Of a stretch of DNA of 20,473 nt, positions 7,926 to 14,001 are shown piece by piece; positions within the stretch are counted from its first letter, which is position 1, and every line of letters starts with the position of its first letter. The DNA comes from CAZTJA01 sp964613745. Its GTDB lineage: Bacteria; Desulfobacterota; Desulfomonilia; Desulfomonilales; Desulfomonilaceae. The notes under the pieces were generated by a model, which saw only the letters and a list, made by a program, of their open reading frames with translations, had not been told where the DNA came from and searched no databases. The stretch is taken from NCBI GenBank assembly GCA_964613745.1, contig CAZTJA010000055.1:1-20473 (forward strand). Reading direction: 5' to 3'. Made by a program: the position numbers and the translations under genes.

Positions 7926-9860
7926 CTAGATCAAAAACCTAAATTCCTCTTTTACGAATGAACCCATTCTGTTCATCACCGAAAAAGCCTCTTTCAAAAT
8001 TCTTCGTTCCAAGTAGGTCAACATGGCGGGATCTATAGTACAATCCGGCTGTTTTCCATTTTCGATCTGATTAAGTTGATGAACCAGCAATAACTGATTC
8101 TGAAATTCATATGCTTCGCGCATATCCGAATAAAACTCTCCTGATATTTTGCCATTTTCCCAAAGCATCCTCAGTCGATAATAAGTGTTGGTCTCTTCAA
8201 TCCCGTACCTTAGAGCGGTTATTCGCGCAAAGTTCACGAATAGATCCAGGCCGCGCGTTTTTATATTAAATCTGCTCTTCGAGAGTGAATCTCGTTCAAC
8301 GATGGACCCTCTGTAAAAAGACACCGGAGGATAATTCCGAATAAAGTTTCCGGCCAAATGGAACAAGAATGAGGGGTGTTTTGAAAGAGCGTTCAGTGTC
8401 GATGACAAAGCATTCTCAATTATTTCTCCGTCTCCGAAACCTGGTCTGACATCAAACATCATTCCAAAATTGACCGCATCCTTTGAACTCCTCACGGTTA
8501 GCATTCCGCTCACAAATTCCCGCCACGATGACAATGATCTACAAATTATCTTTGTTCCCGCGCTCGAGTTGGAAACCGGTGAATGAATTCTAAAAAGGGG
8601 TGTGTTCTCAATGTAGTGAGAACATAATTCAAAGTATCTGTGTATCTTATGCTTCCTGACGATATCCGGGGATTCATCGAATAGGAGATAAGCCTGCATG
8701 TGGAAGCCGAATGTGGGCTCTCTCCGGCCCTGGTTTCCAAAATAAATGAGTGCAAAAGGATAATCTTTAACGCCGAGCGTCTTAACTGAAATTCTAAAAA
8801 GTCTTTCGCTGAGAGCATCATTCAACATTGAAATCATCTTGATTATGTTTTCAGCTTTAGCTCCTTCTTCCAAAAGACGCCTTACCAGGAGCAATATCTT
8901 CGAAGCCACTCCGGCCAGACTTTCGGCATCGTTGCCTGTGGCTATTTCTCGCATCAAGTAAAAGGGAGAGGCACCCTGAAAGATCATTATGTCTTGAGAA
9001 TTGATCACTCCCAAAACTTGGTGACCATCTTCAACAACCAGGTATTCGGTTTGCTGATTTATGATCTGTAGGAGGGCTTCAAAACAGGGAGTGTCGGCAG
9101 GTATCTTGTGGGGTAGAGCATCAATGATCTTTCCGATTTCCATCGTTATGTCGAATGCGTTTCCCACCACTTTGGTACGGAGGTCCTTATCGGTAACTAG
9201 GCCAATGAGTTTTCCGGCGGGATCGTTAATCAAAAGGGAGCTTATTTTGAGCCGACTCATAATTTTGGCAGCATCGGCAATTTTTACTGTACTTTCAATA
9301 AATTCAGGTCGAGACTTCAATAGATCCGAAACTTTAAACCCGAGAGAATAGTAATCACCTCTGCTCACTTTTACTCGGGTCTTGATGTAATGATAAGCAG
9401 GCTCAATGGACTCATCCGAGAGAGCATCCACGAAAAATCTTCCGATTTCAGGATTATTGTTCAGAAGATCCAAAAACTTCTCTCTTCTCAGTAAAAAACA
9501 GTATGTATCTTCCAATGCTTCGACTGTTACATCAGAGGGTCTGCCCAGAAGCAGGGGCTTTATGCCAAAACATTCGCCCGAATCGTGAAAATCAAGTAAT
9601 ATCGGGTCATCCAGCGTACCTGTGAATTCCCTAACACCGCCTTTCTGAATCAAGTATACGAATTCTACGATTGATCGCCCCGATTCGAGGATCAACGTAT
9701 TTTTGGGAAAAAAGTCTATCTCCCATTCGGAGGCAAATTTTTGAATCTGACCACGATCCAACCTGTTGTACGGTTCGGCAAAGATTAGGGTGTCCAGAAC
9801 GAGACGAGGCAGGACAGAATAAGGATTGATTCTTCTCGCCGTCACCATTTCCCCGATCAC
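7926..9860 (-). CDS. Paralogous cNMP-like/CBS/DUF294 protein with a dead nucleotidyltransferase site
   Basis: A 644-residue tandem paralogue of the next gene with the same domain order: beta-roll cassette (about 25-150), CBS pair (about 175-297, GLVTDKDL and GVINSQDI), DUF294 region (about 320-470) and C-terminal domain. The nucleotidyltransferase motif reads FGNQGRREPTFGFHMQAYLL. The two catalytic Asp of its neighbour are replaced by His387 and Gln389, and Ser373 becomes Asn376. The later CPGDMMASNP block is also lost. The cassette lacks the phosphate-binding Glu (ECFGIKPLL). Sensor domains and the C-terminal domain remain well conserved, so this is likely a non-catalytic partner or regulator rather than a decaying gene (inference). 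It is first in the minus-strand operon. The start is uncertain: GTG at 9860 or ATG at 9848, neither with a well-spaced Shine-Dalgarno. Confidence 0.85.
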   Translation of the reverse strand: MIGEMVTARRINPYSVLPRLVLDTLIFAEPYNRLDRGQIQKFASEWEIDFFPKNTLILESGRSIVEFVYLIQKGGVREFTGTLDDPILLDFHDSGECFGIKPLLLGRPSDVTVEALEDTYCFLLRREKFLDLLNNNPEIGRFFVDALSDESIEPAYHYIKTRVKVSRGDYYSLGFKVSDLLKSRPEFIESTVKIADAAKIMSRLKISSLLINDPAGKLIGLVTDKDLRTKVVGNAFDITMEIGKIIDALPHKIPADTPCFEALLQIINQQTEYLVVEDGHQVLGVINSQDIMIFQGASPFYLMREIATGNDAESLAGVASKILLLVRRLLEEGAKAENIIKMISMLNDALSERLFRISVKTLGVKDYPFALIYFGNQGRREPTFGFHMQAYLLFDESPDIVRKHKIHRYFELCSHYIENTPLFRIHSPVSNSSAGTKIICRSLSSWREFVSGMLTVRSSKDAVNFGMMFDVRPGFGDGEIIENALSSTLNALSKHPSFLFHLAGNFIRNYPPVSFYRGSIVERDSLSKSRFNIKTRGLDLFVNFARITALRYGIEETNTYYRLRMLWENGKISGEFYSDMREAYEFQNQLLLVHQLNQIENGKQPDCTIDPAMLTYLERRILKEAFSVMNRMGSFVKEEFRFLI

Positions 9861-9943
9861 TAGGGCGGTTGGTTAGTGTATGGTCCGGAAAAATTCTTGC
9901 GGAAGTACTTTCTGAAAATATATCCGGTATCCCGATAAATTAA

Positions 9944-9960
9944 AACCAAAACTTTTGGTT
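9944..9960. promoter_or_regulatory. 17-bp palindrome, candidate operator
   Basis: AACCAAAA-C-TTTTGGTT is a perfect 8-bp dyad around one central base. It lies 84 bases upstream of the DUF294 operon start and about 85 bases upstream of the TTGACA promoter for acs. The symmetry suits a dimeric DNA-binding protein. It has no G+C-rich stem or U-tract, so a terminator is unlikely. It does not match the CRP consensus. Confidence 0.5.
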
Positions 9961-10045
9961 CTCGTTTCTCTTCAAATCTCCAATGGGAATCACGTCAAGA
10001 ACACTTTTTGAGTTTAGCTTTAATTCCGCATAACAACGAAACCTC

Positions 10046-10074
10046 TTGACACGCAAACTTGAGAAGTGTAATTT
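10046..10074 (+). promoter_or_regulatory. Candidate distal acs promoter (TTGACA-17-TAATTT)
   Basis: A consensus -35 TTGACA (10046-10051) is followed after 17 bases by TAATTT (10069-10074). An alternative -10, TGTAAT (10067-10072), would give 15-base spacing. Transcripts from here would carry a leader of about 340 nt that includes the hairpin at 10119. The -35 is perfect, but the -10 is weak, which is typical of a promoter needing an activator. Confidence 0.4.
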
Positions 10075-10088
10075 ATTTGAGAAATTAC
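10068..10088. promoter_or_regulatory. Inverted repeat overlapping the distal promoter -10
   Basis: GTAATTT (10068-10074) and AAATTAC (10082-10088) form perfect 7-bp arms around a 7-base spacer. They cover the -10 and the expected start site of the TTGACA promoter. This placement is that of a repressor operator. The repeat is seen; its function is inferred. Confidence 0.4.
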
Positions 10089-10118
10089 GGATTATTATGA
10101 TTCTCGTTATGGTACACG

Positions 10119-10136
10119 AACCGTAGAGATACGGTT
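10119..10136 (+). other. Leader hairpin with a GAGA tetraloop
   Basis: AACCGTA (10119-10125) pairs perfectly with TACGGTT (10130-10136) around GAGA, a GNRA-type loop that is unusually stable in RNA. No U-tract follows on either strand, so it is not an intrinsic terminator. It would lie in the leader of transcripts from the distal promoter, or act as a DNA dyad. Confidence 0.35.
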
Positions 10137-10213
10137 TTGAAAATACAAACTGGTCAGAGTCTTTCCTAATCAACCCGAAAAATTCCTATCCGCGTTGCAG
10201 AAATTTTTAATTG

Positions 10214-10249
10214 TTGAGTATTTGAGTCATCTTGTTTTCTAAATATATA
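10214..10249 (+). promoter_or_regulatory. Candidate proximal acs promoter with tandem TTGAGT
   Basis: TTGAGT occurs twice, at 10214-10219 and 10222-10227. The second copy is 16 bases before TATATA (10244-10249), a plausible -35/-10 pair. The predicted start is about 165 bases before the acs start codon. The same tandem hexamer occurs upstream of the PrpE-like gene (1148-1162). Confidence 0.35.
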
Positions 10250-10422
10250 CGGTCTGATGATGGTGGCGGGCAACTGGTCAACACTTCCAACCAAACCTAT
10301 TTCCAGCCGACTTATGTTTTGTTTCGCATTGGTGTTTCTCAGGATTCAGGCAGAACGTGAGCATGAGGGTTCGTGGTGAACTTCGCGCTAAAACCTCAAC
10401 AACATTCTAAGGAGGAGAAGCA

Positions 10423-12384
10423 ATGGAGAATACTCCGAAGTGGTACGACGCCCATTTGGATGAGTATCGCAAAATCGCTTACATTCCCAACAGGGAAGCT
10501 TACCAGGAAATGTATCAACGCTCCGTCAATGACGTGGATAATTTCTGGTCTGAGCAGGCCCGTAACTACCTGAGTTGGGAGAAGGAATGGGATTTTGTGC
10601 TCCGCTACGATTTTGAAACGGCCAAAATCGAGTGGTTCGGGGGCGGCGTACTAAATGTATCTTACAACTGCCTGGACAGACATATCGAAAAGCTCAAAAA
10701 CAAAGTGGCCTACTATTGGGAGGGCGATAATCCCGGCGAGTCGGATACAATCACGTATTTGGATCTTTATAAGGCGGTAAATAAGTTTGCCGCGGTACTG
10801 CAAAAGCAAGGAATTAAGAAGGGCGATCGCGTAATTATTTACATGCCGATGATTGTCGAATTGCCCATAGCCATGTTGGCCTGTGCCCGTCTAGGAGCCG
10901 TGCATAGCGTCATTTTCGGTGGTTTCAGCGCGGAATCTATTGCAAGTCGAATCCAGGATTGCGGCGCCCGGATGATCATCACCGTTGATGCGGGTTACCG
11001 AGCCGGTAAATTGTTGCCGCTAAAAAAGAATGTCGATGATGCTCTGACGAAGTGCTCAGGAGTAGAGAAAATCATCGTCTTTAATCGTGCAAATCACCCG
11101 GTGAGTTTTGATCCATCGAAAGAAATATGGTGGCATGAAGCCATTGCAGATCCGACCCTACCGGACTATGTCAAACCGGAACCCATGAATGCAGAGGATC
11201 CATTATTCATTCTGTATACAAGTGGAAGTACGGGGAAGCCAAAAGGAGTCGTTCACACCCAAGCAGGGTACTTACTGCATGCGGCCATGACTACAAAGTT
11301 GGTGTTCGATCTCAAAGATTATGAAACGTTCTGGTGTACAGCGGATATCGGCTGGATAACCGGCCACAGTTATATAGTCTATGGGCCGCTCGCGAATGGA
11401 TTTACAAGCATCATCTTTGAAGGTGTGCCTAATTATCCGGGTTTTGACAGGTATTGGGAAATCGTAGCAAAGCGTAAAGTGGACAAATTCTACACGGCTC
11501 CTACCGTAATACGTTCACTTGCTAAGGAAGGTTCGGACCACGTCAAGAAACATGACGTGTCATCACTGAAGCTGCTGGGAACTGTTGGAGAGCCCATAAA
11601 TCCTGAAGCTTGGAGATGGTATTATACAAACGTGGGGCGCAGCGTGGCTCCCATCGTTGATACATGGTGGCAGACGGAGACCGGCGGGCAAATGATCACT
11701 CCGCTCCCTGCGGTTGCACCCATCAAACCTGGATCGTGTTCCTTCCCGTTCTTTGGAATTGATCCGGTGATTTTGGACCCTGACACTGGACAGGAGACAA
11801 AATTTCCCAATCAAGAAGGAGCCTTGTTCATCAGAAAACCCTGGCCCGGTATGGCAAGAACCGTTTACGGGGATCATGAGAGATTTAAGGAAACGTATTT
11901 CACGAGATTTCCAGGCATGTATTTCACCGGTGACGGCGCCAAACGCGATGAAGACGGCTACTATTGGATTACCGGACGAATTGATGACGTCATAAACGTC
12001 TCCGGTCATCGTCTTGGAACCGCAGAGGTAGAATCAGCCTTGGTTCTCCATCCGTTGGTAGCTGAAGCTGCAGTTGTGGGATTTCCCCATCCTATCAAGG
12101 GGCAGGGCATATATGCCTTCGTTACTTTGAACACTGGAGCTGAGAAGTCGGACGCTCTACGGAAAGAGTTGGTCGGGCAGATTCGTCAACAGATTGGACC
12201 TATTGCAAGCCCCGATGCCATACAGTGGGCGGATGCTCTTCCCAAAACCAGAAGCGGCAAGATCTTGAGACGACTTCTCCAAAAAATTGCCGCCGGTAAA
12301 ACAGACGAGCTTGGAGACACGACAACTATTGCCGATCCAACAGTTGTTGAAATGCTCATCAAAGAACGTATCGGCATACAGTAG
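10423..12384 (+). CDS. acs: Acetyl-CoA synthetase (AMP-forming), canonical
   Basis: A 653-residue acetyl-CoA synthetase that makes acetyl-CoA from acetate, ATP and CoA in the cytoplasm. All motifs are present: P-loop YTSGSTGKPKG (265-275), GWITGHSY (310-317), TAPTVIR (358-364), GTVGEP (386-391), DTWWQTETGG (413-422), TGDGAKRD (502-509), GRIDDVINVSGHRLGT (518-533) and PKTRSGK with Lys613, the residue acetylated in the family. The acetate pocket is the classic Ile312, Thr313, Val388 and Trp416, so acetate is the expected substrate. The RBS AAGGAGG (10409-10415) is ideal. A strong terminator follows, then the GNAT and deacetylase genes that could act on it. It is divergent from the CBS/DUF294 operon, a neighbourhood known for acetate-use genes. 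Confidence 0.95.
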   Translation: MENTPKWYDAHLDEYRKIAYIPNREAYQEMYQRSVNDVDNFWSEQARNYLSWEKEWDFVLRYDFETAKIEWFGGGVLNVSYNCLDRHIEKLKNKVAYYWEGDNPGESDTITYLDLYKAVNKFAAVLQKQGIKKGDRVIIYMPMIVELPIAMLACARLGAVHSVIFGGFSAESIASRIQDCGARMIITVDAGYRAGKLLPLKKNVDDALTKCSGVEKIIVFNRANHPVSFDPSKEIWWHEAIADPTLPDYVKPEPMNAEDPLFILYTSGSTGKPKGVVHTQAGYLLHAAMTTKLVFDLKDYETFWCTADIGWITGHSYIVYGPLANGFTSIIFEGVPNYPGFDRYWEIVAKRKVDKFYTAPTVIRSLAKEGSDHVKKHDVSSLKLLGTVGEPINPEAWRWYYTNVGRSVAPIVDTWWQTETGGQMITPLPAVAPIKPGSCSFPFFGIDPVILDPDTGQETKFPNQEGALFIRKPWPGMARTVYGDHERFKETYFTRFPGMYFTGDGAKRDEDGYYWITGRIDDVINVSGHRLGTAEVESALVLHPLVAEAAVVGFPHPIKGQGIYAFVTLNTGAEKSDALRKELVGQIRQQIGPIASPDAIQWADALPKTRSGKILRRLLQKIAAGKTDELGDTTTIADPTVVEMLIKERIGIQ

Positions 12385-12400
12385 TTTTTAGTTTATATTG

Positions 12401-12452
12401 AAGGTCGGCGCTTCTGTGGAACGATTTTTCGTTCAGCGCCGACTTTCTTTTT
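12401..12452 (+). terminator. Nested-hairpin intrinsic terminator after acs
   Basis: The outer stem pairs AAGGTCGGCGCT (12401-12412) with AGCGCCGACTTT (12435-12446), including one G-T pair. Inside its loop is a second stem, GAACGA-TTTT-TCGTTC (12419-12434). CTTTTT follows. It ends 11 bases before the GNAT start codon, so it should limit read-through from acs into the GNAT-acuC-synthetase genes. Confidence 0.8.
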
Positions 12453-12463
12453 AAGGCTACTGA

Positions 12464-12952
12464 ATGCTCCAACCTCTCCGTACTGAATGCTTCGACAAAC
12501 TAGGTCGTAGCTTTGAAATAGCTCGCGCTCAATCCGATGATCATCCGGCTTTAGTGAGAATGTACGATCTATTCGAGCCAAAGGCCGTCACACAGGGTCT
12601 TCCTCCGGCAAATGAAAAGTCGAGATTCATCTGGGTCAATGGATTGTTGAAAGACGGAGTGAACTTTCTCGCTTGGAAAGAATGCAATGTAGTGGGACAT
12701 TCGTCTTTGATCCCCGACCATTCAGGTGAAAGCGGTGAGTATCTCATTTTCGTCAATCATGAGTTTCGAAACCAGGGATTGGGAACTCAACTTACACGCT
12801 ACGCGCTTTCTGAAGCGCTTTTAAACGGGATGTCAACAATTTGGTTAACGGTGGAAGCTCTGAATTTTAGAGCAATCAAATTATACAAGAAAATCGGTTT
12901 CACTTTTTGCGATTCTGGAGAACGAGAGCGTACGATGATTCTCCACTTATAA
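12464..12952 (+). CDS. GNAT-family N-acetyltransferase, probable Acs lysine acetyltransferase
   Basis: A 162-residue single-domain GNAT. The acetyl-CoA pyrophosphate loop is visible as FRNQGLGTQL (101-110), preceded by the beta4 strand EYLIFV, and the C-terminal N-x-x-A-x-x-LY-x-x-x-GF block is at 134-146. An N-terminal FEPK-x-x-x-QGLPP element (37-48) precedes the fold. There is no cAMP-binding domain as in mycobacterial Pat, and no large ADP-forming synthetase-like domain as in Salmonella Pat. The gene is followed 4 bases later by a class I/II-type deacetylase and lies between two Acs genes. That is the main reason to propose that it acetylates the synthetases' C-terminal lysine, in the manner of Bacillus AcuA; the sequence itself is not clearly AcuA. 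The RBS is a modest AAGG (12453-12456). Confidence 0.8.
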   Translation: MLQPLRTECFDKLGRSFEIARAQSDDHPALVRMYDLFEPKAVTQGLPPANEKSRFIWVNGLLKDGVNFLAWKECNVVGHSSLIPDHSGESGEYLIFVNHEFRNQGLGTQLTRYALSEALLNGMSTIWLTVEALNFRAIKLYKKIGFTFCDSGERERTMILHL

Positions 12953-12956
12953 CCAC

Positions 12957-13997
12957 ATGGAACTCAAAGTAGGGATTGTCAAAGACGACCGATATTTGCT
13001 CCATCAGCCTGGGCTCGTACATCCCGAAAGGGCGGCACGGGTTAAAGGCATTTACCGAATGCTCGAAAAAGAATTCGATAATAGACTCATTCACATTGAG
13101 CCAGAACCGGCAACTTTGGAACAACTGGAATTAGTCCATACCCCCTCTTACGTAAAAAAAATTCTGAAAACATCTGAACGTGACTTTACAACTTTAGCGG
13201 TCGATACTCAGGTCAGCTCCGATTCGTATGTTTCCGCTTGGTGGGCTGTAGGCGGGTGCATTAGAGGCTTGCATTCACTATTATCCGGTAGATGCGATGC
13301 ATGTTTTTGCCTAGTGAGACCTCCCGGACATCATGCACTTTCCGACAGAGCCGGGGGTTTCTGTATTTTTAATAATCTTGCGATCACTGCGAAATATGCT
13401 CTGGAAAGATATGACTTTCAACGAATCCTGATCATAGATTGGGACATCCATCATGGGAACGGTATTCAGGATATTTTCTACCATACGGACAAAGTGCTCT
13501 ACTTTTCTAGTCACTATTCGGGTTGGTTTCCATACACGGGAGAGTGGCACGAAACGGGTGAAGCGGAAGGCCTGGGATACACCATCAATGTCCCCATATC
13601 AAAAGATATTGAAGATACCGATCTCGTTTACGTTTATTGGAAAATACTCGGTTCTGTTATGAAACAATACAGACCCGATTTGATATTGGTCGCCGCCGGT
13701 TTTGATGGTCATCATAGGGATCCTGTGGGACGAACCAAGCTGACGGAGGCTGCTTTCAGATATTTGACCGAGATACTGCTGGAGTTCAGAGACGCGGTCA
13801 AGAGTCCACCCCTATTGTTTGCGCTTGAAGGCGGCTACGATGTTGGAGCTTTGGCTTCATGTGTCAAAGAAGTATTGGATGTGCTCACGTTTTCCGGAAG
13901 ACGCCCAAAGATTCCGGTCGCCATTTCTTCTCGAGGAAAAGAAATCGTAGAAAAGGCCCAACAGATTCATCGTGAATACAGGATTTGGAGCGAATAA
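12957..13997 (+). CDS. acuC: AcuC-like zinc-dependent protein deacetylase (HDAC superfamily)
   Basis: A 346-residue arginase/deacetylase-fold enzyme. The active site is complete: PPGHHA (His125, His126), DWDIHHGNG giving zinc ligands Asp163 and His165, AGFDGHHRDP giving the third ligand Asp250, and LEGGYDV with the transition-state Tyr294. The N-terminal LVHPERAARV and central GGFCIFNN blocks are also typical. Family members remove acetyl groups from lysine or polyamines; Bacillus AcuC reactivates acetylated AcsA. It starts 4 bases after the GNAT stop codon without its own strong RBS, which implies translational coupling, and the synthetase at 14002 follows directly. Acetylpolyamine deacetylation is the main alternative, but the context favours Acs deacetylation (inference). 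Confidence 0.88.
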   Translation: MELKVGIVKDDRYLLHQPGLVHPERAARVKGIYRMLEKEFDNRLIHIEPEPATLEQLELVHTPSYVKKILKTSERDFTTLAVDTQVSSDSYVSAWWAVGGCIRGLHSLLSGRCDACFCLVRPPGHHALSDRAGGFCIFNNLAITAKYALERYDFQRILIIDWDIHHGNGIQDIFYHTDKVLYFSSHYSGWFPYTGEWHETGEAEGLGYTINVPISKDIEDTDLVYVYWKILGSVMKQYRPDLILVAAGFDGHHRDPVGRTKLTEAAFRYLTEILLEFRDAVKSPPLLFALEGGYDVGALASCVKEVLDVLTFSGRRPKIPVAISSRGKEIVEKAQQIHREYRIWSE

Positions 13998-14001
13998 GCT
14001 T

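Larger units (their letters stand above)
9861..10422. other. Divergent regulatory region between the DUF294 operon and acs
   Basis: This 562-base stretch lies between divergently transcribed genes. It contains no convincing gene; a 77-codon minus frame (9940-10173) and a 40-codon plus frame (10257-10379) lack RBS and family resemblance. It does contain several ordered control-like elements, listed separately: a palindrome near the minus operon, a TTGACA promoter with an overlapping dyad, a tetraloop hairpin and a second promoter with tandem TTGAGT. A further TTGAGT lies at 10008-10013. Just before acs is a textbook ribosome binding site, AAGGAGG (10409-10415). Confidence 0.6.

Noticed and set aside
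9884..9900. Possible sigma-54 promoter (GG-N10-GC with TTGC)
   Set aside because: The -24 element reads CGGAAA instead of TGGCAC, and the site is over 500 bases from acs. The match is too weak.
9940..10173. 77-codon minus-strand frame in the divergent region
   Set aside because: It lies across the palindrome and promoter elements, has no RBS and resembles no family I know.
10257..10379. 40-codon plus-strand frame ahead of acs, possible leader peptide
   Set aside because: It has no RBS and no run of regulatory codons, and its length is within chance expectation.
13972..14001. Upstream GTG start for the AcsA-type synthetase overlapping acuC
   Set aside because: It has no Shine-Dalgarno sequence, while the ATG at 14002 has GGAG upstream and matches the family N-terminus length.
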